Source: Xenophilus azovorans DSM 13620 (lineage in GTDB: Bacteria > Pseudomonadota > Gammaproteobacteria > Burkholderiales > Burkholderiaceae_C). From it: DNA of 64,000 bases. How positions within the stretch are numbered: position 1 is the stretch's first letter; each line of letters begins with the position of its first letter. The translations under genes and the position numbers were made by a program. The stretch is taken from positions 46,632 through 110,631 of the forward strand of contig NZ_JQKD01000020.1 of assembly GCF_000745855.1 (NCBI RefSeq), written 5' to 3'. The notes under the pieces were generated by a model. The model was not told the DNA's origin. It did not search any database and worked only from the letters and a program-made list of their open reading frames with translations. Shown piece after piece: positions 1-9,773 of this stretch.

Positions 1-3000
1 GTTCGGCGCCTCGCCGAACATCTCCGGCGCGTACATCGCCTCGACGCGGCTGGGCGGCAGCGTGAAGTCGCCGGCGTTGTTCAGGCGCACCGTGTACTCC
101 ATCTTCACCGTGCCCTTGGGCAGGTACTCGTAGTAGCTGCGGAAGGCCTCGAAGCTGCGCTCCTCGAAGGCCGGCCAGCCGGCGCCGCTGCTCTGCTTCT
201 CGCCCTGCGTGGCGATCTGCGAGTCGCGGCCCAGGCCGCTGCCCAGGATGGTCGCGCCGCCCGGGATCGGGTCGGTGATCACCACCCAGGTCATGTCGGC
301 GCTGGCGTTGACTTCCAGCGTCACGCGCAGGATGTCGCCGCGCGTGTACTTGCCGCTGGCGGCCTGCTCGACCGGCGTGACCGTCTTCTTGATCGCGTAG
401 CCGGCCGCGAAGGGTGCCTTCAACTGCACCGCCGCGAGCGACTGCACCGTGAGCCACGGCCGGCCGCTGCCCTGCTGGGTGACCAGCAGCGTGTCGCGGC
501 CGGCGTTGCCCGTGGGCCAGGGCAGGAACATCGTGTTGTTGCGCAGCGTGCCGGGCGAGGCCGGCGCGCCGAACATGCTGCGCCGATGCATCGCGCCGCC
601 GGCATCGCTCGCCTTCACGCGCTCGACCTGGCTCCAGTCCACCTGCGCCTTCGTCTCGCCGAGCTGGGCGGCGGTGAGGCCGGCGACCGGCTCGCTCTCG
701 AAGGTCTTGCTGAACTTCTCCAGCGCCAGGCCGCCCCACAGGTTGGCGGTGGTGGTGTGCCATGCGCCGCGCTGCTGGCGGCCGATGAAGCCGCTGGCCA
801 GGCGGCCCAGGTCGTCCTTCCAGCCCGGATCGTCCATCACCGCCAGCAGCAGCCGTGCGGTGTTGACGTCGCCGTTGGTCATCAGCCACCACCAGTAGTC
901 GTCCTGCTCGGTGCTGAAGATCAGCTTCGTGCCCTGGTACGACAGGCGCGCCTTCAGCACGTTGTTCGCCTCCTCGATGCGCTGCGCGCGCTGCGGCACG
1001 TCCTTCACGCGCCTGAGCACGTTCAGCCAGTCGATCACCGCGCTGGTGGGCCACTGGTTGGGCGCGATGGTCAGGCTGGTGGTCATGCCGCCGGTGGCCT
1101 TGCCGTAGCGAGACAGCGCCTCCAGCGCGGCCAGCTTGCGCACGTCCAGGTCCTTGCGCGGGCTCCAGAAGCTGCGCTGGATGCGGCCCTCGACGAAGGC
1201 GATCAGGCCGCCTTCCATCGGCGCGCGCACGTCGTCGGGCAGGGCGAAGGCCGGGTCGATGGCCGCCGCCTCGTTTGTCGCCGCCAGCAGGTAGCTGGTG
1301 AGGATGTCGCTGCCGCGGTTGGCGTCGCCATCGCGCGGCGGGAAGTAGTTCGCCAGGCCGTCGCTGTCGAGGTAGCCCGGCATCTGCGCCACCACCGTCT
1401 GCCACAGCTTCGCGTCGCGCAGGCCGATGGACTTGCTGGCCTTCTGCTCCAGGCAGACGAAGGGGTAGTTGGCGAACCAGTCGCGCACGCCGGGCAGGCC
1501 CTCGGCCAGGCGCGGCTGCAGCGCGAGCTTGAGGCCGCCCCTCTTTTGCCCGCTCTCGGGCAGGGCGTCGGCGGGCGGGCCGACGTCGAGCGTGAACGGC
1601 CCGTCCACCTGTGCCAGCGTGGCCTGCTGCACCGTCAGCGGCACGGCGGGCACGATGCGTTGGCTGAGCTTGAGCGCATCGCTCGCGCCGCCGGCCTGGT
1701 CCTTCGCCTCGATCTCCCACAGGATCGCCTCGGCGCGCGTCTGGCCGAGCTGCGCCGGCGCCGTCACGTCCCAGGCCACCTCGCGCGCCTCGTTCGGCGG
1801 GATCTCCACCGTCTTCGGCTCCAGCGTCAGCAGCGTGGCGCGCGGCGCCACCTCCACCTTCATCGCCTTGGCCGTGGTGTTGCGCAGCGTGAGCTGGGCG
1901 CGGAACTGGTCGTCCTCGCGCACCAGCGGCGGCAGGCCGCTGATGATCTGCAGGTCCTGCGTGCTCTGGATGCGCGCCTCGCCGGTGCCGAACAGGCCCG
2001 TGCCCGCGTCGGCCACCGCGACGATGCGGAAGGTGGTGAGCGCGTCGTTCAGCGGCACCGTCACCTGCGCCTGGCCGTTGGCGTCGAGCACCACCTTCGG
2101 GTTCCACAGCAGCAGCGTGTCCAGCAGTTCGCGCGTGGCGCCTTTGCCGCCGCCGCCGCCGGCGGGCACGGCCTTCTTGCCGTAGTGGCGGCGGCCGACG
2201 ATCTCCATCTGCGCGGTCGAGGTCGAGACGCCCCAGCTGCGCCGCTGCATCATGGCTTCGAGCAGGTTCCAGCTCGTGTTGGGCAGCAGTTCCAGCAGCG
2301 CCTGGTCGACCGCCGCCAGCGCCACCTCGGCGCCGGCGGCGGGCTTGCCGTCGGGCAGCCTGGCGCTGATGGTCACCAGCGCCTTGCCGCGCACGGTGTA
2401 GCTGGGCTGGTCGGTGGCGACCTTCACGTCGATCTGGTGCGCCTGCGTGCCGACGCGGATCTCGGCCATGCCGAAGCGGTAGGCCGGCTTGCTCAGGTCG
2501 ACCATCGCGGTGGGCGCCACGTATTCCTTGCCCTCGACCCAGAAGGCCGTCCACCACTCGCGCGGCGCCTTCCAGCCCCAGGTGAAGAAGGAGTACCACG
2601 GCACCTCGCGCAGCCGCCCGCGCAGCGCCAGCACGCTGACATACGCGTTGGGGCCCCACTCGGGCTTGACCTCCAGGCTGACCGTCGGGTCCTGCCCATT
2701 GAGCTGCACCACGTGCGTCTCGACGATGCCCTCGCGCTCCACCGCCACCAGCGCGGTGGCATGGCGGAAGGGGCTGCGCACCTGGAACTTCGCCACCTCG
2801 CCGGGCTGGTAGCTCTTCTTCTCGGGCAGCACGTCGATGCGGTCGTGGTCCTCGCCGCCGAACCACAGCTCGCCCTGCTTGGTCACCCACACGGTGCTGG
2901 CGGCCTGGCTCTTGCGGCCGTCGCCGTCCGTGGCGGTGGCGACCAGCTCGACCTGGCCTGCCTCCTTGAGCTGCGATTCGCACAGCAGCAGGCCCCGCGC

Positions 3001-5982
3001 GTCGCTGCTGCCGCTGCACACCACGCCCAGCGGCCTGGTCTCGGTCTTGTTGTCGTAGGTGTAGAAGCCGCCCACCATGCGCTTGCGGCTGGTGGTGGTG
3101 ATGCGCGCGACGGCGCTCACCTCCAGCTTCGCGCCGGCCTGCGGCTTGCCCGCGAGGTCCAGCGCCAGCGCCTGGAACTTCAGCTTGCGGTCCACCGAGA
3201 TCCAGTTCTCGGTCTTCAGCCCGGCGACCACGGCGGCCGGCCACAGCGTCTGCACGCTGCGGATCGTCTGCACCTCGCCGTTGGGGTCGGAGTAGGTGGC
3301 CTCGATCAGCAGTTCGCGCGGCGTGGCCCGCACCTGCGGCACCTTGTCGATGGTGACACGGCCGGCGCCCTCGCGGTCCAGCGTGACGGGCAGCTTGTCG
3401 GCGATGACGCGGGTGTCCTGCGCGGCCTCGGGCTCCTCCTCGCCGGCGGCGGAGGCGGCGTCCTCGTCGCGGCGCGGCGGGGAGAAGCTGAAGCCGTCGT
3501 AGTCGGCCCAGTCCAGGTCCTTGCCGCGCACCATGGCCGACACGCGCACCGGCAGGTTGGCCGCCGCGCCGCCCGAGACGTAGTTCACCTGCACCTCGGT
3601 CGGCACGCTGCCCACCGCCACCAGCGGCTTCTTCTCGGCCGGGCCGACGCGGCCTTCCAGCACCGGCAGGCGGAATTCCTCGACGCGGAACTGGCCGGTC
3701 TGGAAGCTGCGTCCACCGCGGTCCTCGTCATCCTCGTCCCCGTTGCGCTTGCCGTTGCCGGCGGCGCGCAGCTCGATCTGGTAGACGCCCAGCTTGGCTG
3801 CGGGCGGGATGTGGAAGCTGTTCTCCGCGCTCAGGCCGCCAGTGGCCGTCTTGCGCCAGGCCAGCGGCTGCGTGAACTCCTGGCCGCTGCCCACGTGGGT
3901 GATGACCAGCGTGCCCGGCTGCGTGGCCGGCAGGCCGAAGCCCTGCGCCGTCTGCGTGCGGATCACGTGCTTCATCGACACCGTCTCGCCCGCGCGCAGC
4001 AGCGGGCGGTCGAGCACGGTGTGGGCCACCACGTCGGCCTCGGCCTCCTGGCTGGTGGGCGCGTTGAAGCGCCAGGGCTCGATGCCGCGCTGCCAGTCGC
4101 TCCACACGAAGGCGAGGTCTTCCACGCCCTTGTCGTCCTTGGCGCGGGCGCTGACGAAGTAGGCCGGCTCGTGGTAGTCGTCCTCGCCGGAGCAGTTGGG
4201 CGGCTGCGGCGGCACGCCCGCGAGCTGCGCCAGGCCGTTGGCGTCGGTGCGCGCCGTCGCCACCTCCTTGCCGCGGCAGTCCGAGACGCGCACGGCGGCG
4301 TTCGCCACCGGCTTGCCCTTGTCCAGCGTGGTCACCCAGGCCAGCGCGTTCTCGCGGCCCAGCTTGAAGTGCACCGCCAGGTTGGTCGCCAGCGCGGTGG
4401 TGCGCACGTACATCGTGCGGCCGGCGCCGTAGCGCTCGTCCAGCAGCGCGTCGCCCAGCTTGCCCGAGGCGATCTCCAGCACGTGGAAGCCGGGCGTGAG
4501 CGGGATGCCGACCACCTCGAAGGGGCGCGGGTCGCTGCCGGCCTTGGGCATGTCCAGCGTCTTCGCGCCGGGCTGGCTGCCCAGCAGCGAGACCATGCGC
4601 GTCTGCATGTATTCACGCTCGTTGCGGTCGATGACCGGCGGCAGCGGCACCTTGCTGTCCCGGCCGGCGGCGGCGCGCGACACCGTGTAGCCGTCGTAGC
4701 GCCGGACCTTGCGGAACCACGCGATGATCTCGGCGTCGGTCTGCGGGTTCAGGTCGCTCACCTTGCCGGGCGTGAGGGCGTGCACCTGCAGGGCGGGCTC
4801 CACGCGGCGCACCGTCACCGGCATCATCGCCACGCCATCGGGCTCGGCCAGGCGCTCGACCACGCCGAAGGGCGAGGCGGCGAACTTGGCCAGCGGCGGC
4901 ATCGCGCCGGTGGCGGTCTGCAGCGGGAAGCTGCCGGGCTCGGCCAGCGTGCGGCCCGAGGCGTCCTCGAAGCCCGAGGGCAGCTCGATGGTGAAGGGCG
5001 TCTGTTCGGGGAAGGGTGGGGGCAACGTCACCGAATCGACCACCGCGTCCTCGCTCGCGTTCTCGTCCTCGAAGCGCGGCCTGACGGTCTGCCCGCCGCC
5101 CTTGGCGACGATCTTCGCCGCCAGCGCGCGCGTGACGGGCGCATTGAAGCGAAGCTGCATGGGCTTGAGCGGCAGGCAGGCGGCCTGCGCGTTCTCGCGC
5201 TCGCAGCTGAAGCTCGCCGCGAAGGGCTCGCGCACCTCGAAGGACAGGCGCCGCTCGACGTTGTTGGCGATGCCCGAGGGCGTCGCCACGCCCTTGCCGT
5301 AGACCAGTTGCACGCGGCCGCCCGGCGTGAGGGTGCGGTTGCACTGCAGCGTGAGGAAGCGCAGCGGCTCCTTCTTCGCGGCCTGCTCGTAGCCGCGGGC
5401 CTTGAGCAGGGCATCGCGCTGCTCGCCGGTGACCGGCTTCACGGGGATGCGCTCGCCCACCCCGTCGGCCGCGCACCACATGTTCGCCTGCACGCTCTCC
5501 GGCGTCGCCGGGCCGTTGAGCTGCAGCAGGAACATCTGCTCCTCGTCGATCTTCCCGTAGCTCGGCCAGTGGCTGCGCACGAAGGGGCCGCCGGTGTTGA
5601 AGCGGTAGCTGGCGGGGCCGGTCAGTTCCGCCCCGGACGCCGGCTTGAAGCCCGGCACCCGCGTGACCGTGCAGCGCACGCCCGGCGGCAGGTCGTTCTC
5701 GAAGTCGAAGACCCAGCGCTTGTCGGAGGTCCAGCGCCCGGTGCCCTTGCCGGCCTGCGCGTCGCTGCAGCTCACGGCGAGCGGGGCGGGCGCCTTCGGG
5801 TCGCCGAAGTTGACGGCCGCCTGGTCGAAGCTGGCCACCACCTGGCGTACGCGCGAGACCTCGCCCTGCGGCGTGAGGCTGGTGATCTGCAGCGCCAGCG
5901 CCGGGCCGGCGGCGAATCCCGCGACCGCCAGCGCCCAGGCCGGCAGCGTCATTCTTGTCGTTGTCTGGATGGGTCGGGTCAC
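1..5982 (-). CDS. Alpha-2-macroglobulin family protein, thioester type (3' end beyond window)
   Basis: Large bacterial alpha-2-macroglobulin, a periplasmic trap for foreign proteases. The gene reads leftwards and leaves the window, so 1994 codons are visible and the C-terminus is missing. I start it at a GTG because AGGAGG lies ten bases upstream; an ATG ten codons further in (5952) is the alternative. The first 30 or so residues form a signal peptide ending GPALA. A thioester motif PFVCLEQ lies near residues 1507-1513 (Cys codon 1453-1455), as in the YfhM class and unlike YfaS, which lacks it. The family is often paired with pbpC; if so here, that gene would lie beyond the left edge and cannot be seen. 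Confidence 0.93.
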   Translation of the reverse strand, partial: MTRPIQTTTRMTLPAWALAVAGFAAGPALALQITSLTPQGEVSRVRQVVASFDQAAVNFGDPKAPAPLAVSCSDAQAGKGTGRWTSDKRWVFDFENDLPPGVRCTVTRVPGFKPASGAELTGPASYRFNTGGPFVRSHWPSYGKIDEEQMFLLQLNGPATPESVQANMWCAADGVGERIPVKPVTGEQRDALLKARGYEQAAKKEPLRFLTLQCNRTLTPGGRVQLVYGKGVATPSGIANNVERRLSFEVREPFAASFSCERENAQAACLPLKPMQLRFNAPVTRALAAKIVAKGGGQTVRPRFEDENASEDAVVDSVTLPPPFPEQTPFTIELPSGFEDASGRTLAEPGSFPLQTATGAMPPLAKFAASPFGVVERLAEPDGVAMMPVTVRRVEPALQVHALTPGKVSDLNPQTDAEIIAWFRKVRRYDGYTVSRAAAGRDSKVPLPPVIDRNEREYMQTRMVSLLGSQPGAKTLDMPKAGSDPRPFEVVGIPLTPGFHVLEIASGKLGDALLDERYGAGRTMYVRTTALATNLAVHFKLGRENALAWVTTLDKGKPVANAAVRVSDCRGKEVATARTDANGLAQLAGVPPQPPNCSGEDDYHEPAYFVSARAKDDKGVEDLAFVWSDWQRGIEPWRFNAPTSQEAEADVVAHTVLDRPLLRAGETVSMKHVIRTQTAQGFGLPATQPGTLVITHVGSGQEFTQPLAWRKTATGGLSAENSFHIPPAAKLGVYQIELRAAGNGKRNGDEDDEDRGGRSFQTGQFRVEEFRLPVLEGRVGPAEKKPLVAVGSVPTEVQVNYVSGGAAANLPVRVSAMVRGKDLDWADYDGFSFSPPRRDEDAASAAGEEEPEAAQDTRVIADKLPVTLDREGAGRVTIDKVPQVRATPRELLIEATYSDPNGEVQTIRSVQTLWPAAVVAGLKTENWISVDRKLKFQALALDLAGKPQAGAKLEVSAVARITTTSRKRMVGGFYTYDNKTETRPLGVVCSGSSDARGLLLCESQLKEAGQVELVATATDGDGRKSQAASTVWVTKQGELWFGGEDHDRIDVLPEKKSYQPGEVAKFQVRSPFRHATALVAVEREGIVETHVVQLNGQDPTVSLEVKPEWGPNAYVSVLALRGRLREVPWYSFFTWGWKAPREWWTAFWVEGKEYVAPTAMVDLSKPAYRFGMAEIRVGTQAHQIDVKVATDQPSYTVRGKALVTISARLPDGKPAAGAEVALAAVDQALLELLPNTSWNLLEAMMQRRSWGVSTSTAQMEIVGRRHYGKKAVPAGGGGGKGATRELLDTLLLWNPKVVLDANGQAQVTVPLNDALTTFRIVAVADAGTGLFGTGEARIQSTQDLQIISGLPPLVREDDQFRAQLTLRNTTAKAMKVEVAPRATLLTLEPKTVEIPPNEAREVAWDVTAPAQLGQTRAEAILWEIEAKDQAGGASDALKLSQRIVPAVPLTVQQATLAQVDGPFTLDVGPPADALPESGQKRGGLKLALQPRLAEGLPGVRDWFANYPFVCLEQKASKSIGLRDAKLWQTVVAQMPGYLDSDGLANYFPPRDGDANRGSDILTSYLLAATNEAAAIDPAFALPDDVRAPMEGGLIAFVEGRIQRSFWSPRKDLDVRKLAALEALSRYGKATGGMTTSLTIAPNQWPTSAVIDWLNVLRRVKDVPQRAQRIEEANNVLKARLSYQGTKLIFSTEQDDYWWWLMTNGDVNTARLLLAVMDDPGWKDDLGRLASGFIGRQQRGAWHTTTANLWGGLALEKFSKTFESEPVAGLTAAQLGETKAQVDWSQVERVKASDAGGAMHRRSMFGAPASPGTLRNNTMFLPWPTGNAGRDTLLVTQQGSGRPWLTVQSLAAVQLKAPFAAGYAIKKTVTPVEQAASGKYTRGDILRVTLEVNASADMTWVVITDPIPGGATILGSGLGRDSQIATQGEKQSSGAGWPAFEERSFEAFRSYYEYLPKGTVKMEYTVRLNNAGDFTLPPSRVEAMYAPEMFGEAPN

Positions 5983-6051
5983 TTTCCTGGTGCCTCCTCT
6001 TGGACAGGGTCCGCAGGGTAGCCGATCCGCAAGGCGCTTCATCCGGCCTCC

Positions 6052-6057
6052 TAGAAT
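6052..6057 (+). promoter_or_regulatory. Possible -10 element (TAGAAT) for the OpgC-type gene
   Basis: TAGAAT matches the sigma-70 -10 consensus at five of six positions. It lies in the 133-base gap between two divergent genes, about 60 bases before the downstream start. No clear -35 is visible. Confidence 0.3.
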
Positions 6058-6115
6058 CCGCTTTTCGTCGTGCCGGCCGCCGGGGGTGAAACGCCGACGC
6101 CCCCTGCTGTCACGC

Positions 6116-7264
6116 ATGAAACGCCATTGGGAAATCGACGCGCTGCGCGGGCTGATGCTCGTGCTGATGACCGTCACCCACCTGCCGACCCGCTTCACCG
6201 ACCCGCTGGGCCAGCCCTTCGGCTGGGTCTCGGCGGCCGAGGGCTTCGTGCTGCTGTCGGCCTTCATGACCGGGCTGGTCTACAGCCGCTACGCCCGCCG
6301 GGACGGCGTGGAGACGATGCGCCGCGCCTTCTGGCGCCGGGCCCTGAAGATCTATCTGTGCCACGCGGCGCTGCTGCTGTTCCTCTTCACCGCCATCGCC
6401 GCCGTCGGCCTGCGGGTGGAGCCGCCGGCGGTGCGCAACCTGCTCTCGTTCTACCTCGCCCAGCCGCGCGAGGGCTTCCTCTGGGGCCTGCTGCTGGTCT
6501 ACGAGCCGGCGCTGCTGGACATCCTGCCCATGTACATCTTCTTCATGCTGATGAGCCCGTGGGTGCTGGCCTACGCGCTGCGCCACGGCTGGGCCGGCGT
6601 GCTGTTGGCCAGCGGCGCGCTCTGGGCGCTGGCGCAGTTCGGCCTGAGCGAGCGGCTGTACGGCCTGGCCGTGGCGTTCACGCACATCCCCGTGCCTTTC
6701 CACGAGATGGGCGCCTTCAATGCCTTCGCCTGGCAGTTCCTCTGGTTCGCCGGCCTGTGGCTGGGCGCGCAGCGCAGCGCGCCCGACGCGCCGCCGCTGC
6801 GCCTGGGCTGGCCGGTGGTGCTGCCGGCCGCGGCGGTCGCGCTGGCGGGCTTCGCCTGGCGGCACTTCGGCGCGCACGGCCAGGCCCCCTTCGGCGCCGA
6901 CGTGCAGCTGAACCTGCTGGTCGACAAGTGGCAGCTCGGCCCGCTGCGCCTGCTGGACCTGATCGCCCTGGGCGTGCTGGCGGTGCGCTTCGGCCCGGCC
7001 CTGGCCCGGGCGCTGCCGCGCATGCGGTGGCTGGAGATGCTGGGCCGCGCCTCGCTGCCCGCCTTCTGCGCCCACCTGGTGGCGGTGCTGATCGTGCTGG
7101 CTTTCTGGGGCGACGCGCTGGACCGCCGCGGCTGGGTGCAGGACAGCCTGCTGCTGGCGGCGGTGCTGCTGTGGATGTTGGCGGTGGCGCGCGTCACCCA
7201 GGGGGCCGACGCGGCGCCGCCGGAGGAAAGCGTGCCGGACGCACCGGCCGCCGCCTCCCGCTGA
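6116..7264 (+). CDS. OpgC-domain membrane protein
   Basis: A 382-residue inner-membrane protein with about ten hydrophobic segments. It begins MKRHWEIDALRGLMLVLM, the N-terminal signature of the OpgC family (related to acyltransferase 3 proteins), which includes the enzyme that succinylates osmoregulated periplasmic glucans. The ATG at 6116 places this signature at the N-terminus; the reading frame is open further upstream but that part looks non-coding. No other glucan gene is nearby, so the substrate cannot be assigned. It is divergent from the alpha-2-macroglobulin gene. Family assignment is firm; enzymatic role is inferred. Confidence 0.85.
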   Translation: MKRHWEIDALRGLMLVLMTVTHLPTRFTDPLGQPFGWVSAAEGFVLLSAFMTGLVYSRYARRDGVETMRRAFWRRALKIYLCHAALLLFLFTAIAAVGLRVEPPAVRNLLSFYLAQPREGFLWGLLLVYEPALLDILPMYIFFMLMSPWVLAYALRHGWAGVLLASGALWALAQFGLSERLYGLAVAFTHIPVPFHEMGAFNAFAWQFLWFAGLWLGAQRSAPDAPPLRLGWPVVLPAAAVALAGFAWRHFGAHGQAPFGADVQLNLLVDKWQLGPLRLLDLIALGVLAVRFGPALARALPRMRWLEMLGRASLPAFCAHLVAVLIVLAFWGDALDRRGWVQDSLLLAAVLLWMLAVARVTQGADAAPPEESVPDAPAAASR

Positions 7265-7273
7265 CCCCCGCCG

Positions 7274-7294
7274 GGCAGGGTGTCATGCCCTGCC
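7274..7294 (+). other. Hairpin between the OpgC-type gene and parA-like gene
   Basis: GGCAGGG and CCCTGCC form a perfect 7-bp stem around a seven-base loop, ten bases after the upstream stop. No T-run follows, so it is not a standard intrinsic terminator. Confidence 0.35.
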
Positions 7295-7337
7295 TCTACC
7301 ATCGCGCCTGTCGTTCACACCGTCTGGAGAACTGCGC

Positions 7338-7955
7338 ATGCCGGTCGTTCTGGTCGCCAATCCGAAGGGAGGCGCGGGCAAGTCCACCCTCGCGACGAAC
7401 ATCGCGGGCTACTACGCGCGCCAGGGGCACGCGGTGATGCTGGGCGACACCGACCGGCAGCAGTCCTCGCGGCTGTGGCTGGGCCTGCGGCCGGCGCAGG
7501 CCGTGCCCATCCGCGGCTGGACGACGGACGGCGACGGCGCGCTGCTCAAGCCGCCGCCGGGCACCACCCACGCCGTGCTGGACTCGCCCGCCGGCCTGCA
7601 CGGCAAGCGCCTGAAGGAGCTGCTGGCCCTGGCCGACCGCGTCATCGTGCCGCTGCAGCCCAGCCTGTTCGACATCTACGCCGCGCGCGACTTCCTCGAC
7701 CGCCTGACGGAGCGCACCGCGGGCACGAAGACCCGCATCGGCCTGGTCGGCATGCGGGTGGACGGCCGCACGCTGGCGGCGCAACGCCTGCGCGAGTTCG
7801 AGGCGCAGCTGAGCGTGCCGGTGGTCGCCGAGCTGCGCGACACGCAGCTCTACGTGCAGCTGGCGGCGCGCGGGCTCACGCTGTTCGACATCGCGCCGGG
7901 CCGGGTGGAGCGCGACCTGGCGCAGTGGGCGCCGCTCACGGCCTGGCTGGATTGA
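7338..7955 (+). CDS. ParA-family ATPase (orphan)
   Basis: A 205-residue P-loop ATPase of the ParA/MinD class. The deviant Walker A KGGAGKST is at residues 10-17, and a DSPAG motif fits the Walker B position. GGAG lies about ten bases before the ATG. Chromosomal partition ParA proteins sit beside parB; none is here, and the protein is shorter than typical ParA, so it more likely belongs to the small orphan ParA-like group that positions other cargo. Cargo and partner are unknown. It stands alone between the OpgC-type gene and a MaoC gene. Confidence 0.85.
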   Translation: MPVVLVANPKGGAGKSTLATNIAGYYARQGHAVMLGDTDRQQSSRLWLGLRPAQAVPIRGWTTDGDGALLKPPPGTTHAVLDSPAGLHGKRLKELLALADRVIVPLQPSLFDIYAARDFLDRLTERTAGTKTRIGLVGMRVDGRTLAAQRLREFEAQLSVPVVAELRDTQLYVQLAARGLTLFDIAPGRVERDLAQWAPLTAWLD

Positions 7956-8013
7956 GGGTTTCCCTGGAGCGGGGCTGTCCCGGCGCCGACATGCCGGGCG
8001 CCGCCGGGCGCGA

Positions 8014-8019
8014 CAGAAT
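8014..8019 (+). promoter_or_regulatory. -10-like CAGAAT next to the start codon of a MaoC gene
   Basis: CAGAAT ends seven bases before the ATG at 8027. Transcription from it would start at or next to the start codon, giving a leaderless message; no ribosome binding site is visible. Confidence 0.4.
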
Positions 8020-8026
8020 CCGCCGC

Positions 8027-8488
8027 ATGACCAAGAAGACCTTCCAGACCCTTCAGGACCTGGCCGCCTGCGTCGGCCAGGACGTCGCCACCAGCGACTG
8101 GCTCACCATCACCCAGGCCCAGGTGAACCAGTTCGCCGAGGCCACCGGCGACCACCAGTGGATCCACGTGGACGTCGAGCGCGCCAAGGCCGGCCCCTTC
8201 GGCGCGCCGATCGCGCACGGCTTCCTCACGCTGTCGCTGCTGCCGAAGATCTTCGAGGCCGGCGTGGAGGTGGTCGAGTCGCGCATGGGCGTGAACTACG
8301 GCCTGAACCGCGTGCGCTTCATGTCGCCGGTGCCGGTGGGCAGCCGGGTGCGCGGCCACATGAAGCTGCTGTCCAGCGAGCCGATCGATAACGGCGGCGT
8401 GCAGATGGTGTGGCAGACCACCATCGAGCTGGAGGGCGCCTCCAAGCCGGCCTGCGTCGCGGAATCGGTGGTGCGCCGCTACCCCTGA
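8027..8488 (+). CDS. MaoC-like (R)-specific enoyl-CoA hydratase
   Basis: A 153-residue single hot-dog-fold protein. The stretch ATGDHQWIHVD carries the Asp and His pair that catalyses hydration in (R)-specific enoyl-CoA hydratases, and the length fits one MaoC domain. Members act on short or medium acyl-CoA in fatty-acid or polyester metabolism; the substrate is not evident here. No Shine-Dalgarno sequence precedes the ATG, but a -10-like CAGAAT does. Its last ten bases overlap the tail of the convergent trmL gene. Confidence 0.88.
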   Translation: MTKKTFQTLQDLAACVGQDVATSDWLTITQAQVNQFAEATGDHQWIHVDVERAKAGPFGAPIAHGFLTLSLLPKIFEAGVEVVESRMGVNYGLNRVRFMSPVPVGSRVRGHMKLLSSEPIDNGGVQMVWQTTIELEGASKPACVAESVVRRYP

Positions 8489-8955
8489 GCGGCGCCGCCG
8501 AAGCCGTTCTGGCGCCAGGCCTCGAACACCGTCACCGCCACCGCGTTCGACAGGTTGAGGCTGCGCTGCCCGGGGCGCATCGGCAGGCGCAGCAGCTGCG
8601 CCGGCGCAAAGCGCGCGCGCAGCGCGGGCGCCAGGCCGCGCGTCTCGGCGCCGAAGACCAGCCAGTCGCCGGGCCGGAAGGTGGTGCCGTGCACGCTGCC
8701 GGTGCCGTGCGTGCTCAGGCCGAACAGGCGGTCGGGCGCGGGGTGGCAGGCGGCGAGGAAGGCGTCCCAGTCCGCGTGGCGGCGCACCTCGGCGTACTCG
8801 TGGTAGTCCAGCCCGGCGCGGCGCAGCAGCCGGTCGTCCATCGAGAAGCCCAGGGGCTCGATCAGGTGCAGGTCGCAGCCGGTGTTGGCCGCCAGGCGGA
8901 TCACGTTGCCGGTGTTGGGGGGAATCTCCGGCTCCACCAGGACGATGTGGAACAT
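8479..8955 (-). CDS. trmL: tRNA (cytidine(34)-2'-O)-methyltransferase TrmL
   Basis: A 158-residue SPOUT methyltransferase that 2'-O-methylates the wobble base of tRNA-Leu. The N-terminal LVEPEIPPNTGNVIRL and the C-terminal block RSLNLSNAVAV (SAM-binding knot) are the family signatures, and the length matches E. coli TrmL. The ATG at 8955 places the conserved start MFHIVLVEPEI correctly. It lies 17 bases downstream of the comF-like gene and is probably co-transcribed with it. Confidence 0.95.
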   Translation of the reverse strand: MFHIVLVEPEIPPNTGNVIRLAANTGCDLHLIEPLGFSMDDRLLRRAGLDYHEYAEVRRHADWDAFLAACHPAPDRLFGLSTHGTGSVHGTTFRPGDWLVFGAETRGLAPALRARFAPAQLLRLPMRPGQRSLNLSNAVAVTVFEAWRQNGFGGAAQG

Positions 8956-8972
8956 CGGCAGAGCATAGCGAG

Positions 8973-9692
8973 TCAAGGCGGGGCGTGCGTGCGTGCCAGC
9001 ACCAGCGCATCCACCTGCGCCGCACCGGCTTCGCGCAGCGCCTGCGCGGCGGCGGTCAGCGAGGCGCCGGTGGTCATCACGTCGTCCACCAGCAGTACGC
9101 GGCGGCCGCGCACGAGGCCGGCGCGCAGCGGCTCCACGGCGAAGGCGCCGTGCAGGTTGCGCAGGCGCTGCGCGCGCGTCAGGCCGCTTTGCGGCGGCGT
9201 GTCGCGCAGCCGCAGCAGCAGGGCGGCGTCGCAGCGCTCCGGGGCCAGCCGGCGCGCCAGCTCCAGCGCCTGGTTGAAGCCGCGCTCGCGCAGGCGCCGC
9301 GGGAACAGCGGCATGGGCAGCACCCGGTCGGCCTGCGACAGCAGCGCGTCGGCGCCGGGGACGGCCCGCATCAGCGCGCACAGGGGAGCGGCCCAGCCCG
9401 GCTCGCCCTGGAACTTGAAGTGCCCGATGCAGTCCGGCCACGGCCACACGTAGTCGCAGGCGGCCAGGCAGGTGTCGAGCGTGCCGGGATGCCGCAGGCA
9501 GCCGCCGCAGCGCGCCACGCCGGCGGGCACGCGCAGCGCGCAGCCGCGGCAGCGCGGCACGGCCGGCGCGAAGCGGGCCACGCAGGCCCCGCACAGCGGG
9601 CGCCCGGGCCAGGCGCGGCACAGGGCGCACTGGCTGGGCAGGGCATCGAGGCCGCGGCGCAGCAGCCCGCGCGCGGCGGAAGGAATGGACAT
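8973..9692 (-). CDS. ComF family amidophosphoribosyltransferase-like protein
   Basis: A 239-residue ComF/GntX-type protein. The N-terminal half has four Cys pairs (CALC, CGAC, CRGC, CGGC) expected of a zinc-binding region. The C-terminal half has the phosphoribosyltransferase motif [13 protein letters not shown]. ComF supports transformation in naturally competent bacteria, but a role here is only inferred from family. AGGA sits just before the ATG. It is transcribed divergently from the BioC-like gene and leads into trmL. Confidence 0.9.
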   Translation of the reverse strand: MSIPSAARGLLRRGLDALPSQCALCRAWPGRPLCGACVARFAPAVPRCRGCALRVPAGVARCGGCLRHPGTLDTCLAACDYVWPWPDCIGHFKFQGEPGWAAPLCALMRAVPGADALLSQADRVLPMPLFPRRLRERGFNQALELARRLAPERCDAALLLRLRDTPPQSGLTRAQRLRNLHGAFAVEPLRAGLVRGRRVLLVDDVMTTGASLTAAAQALREAGAAQVDALVLARTHAPP

Positions 9693-9773
9693 GGCTTCCT
9701 ATACTGGCGCGCCTTGGCCAGGCCGCACGCCCCGCAGCGGGGAGGACGCGGCCGCCTTCGTGCGTTATTGCCC

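Noticed and set aside
586..6021. An open plus-strand frame of 1811 codons opposite the alpha-2-macroglobulin gene
   Set aside because: Its translation is low-complexity (rich in Arg, Ala, His, Leu) and has no domain. The minus strand holds the thioester protein with a signal peptide and good ribosome binding site. Long shadow frames are normal in DNA of this GC content.
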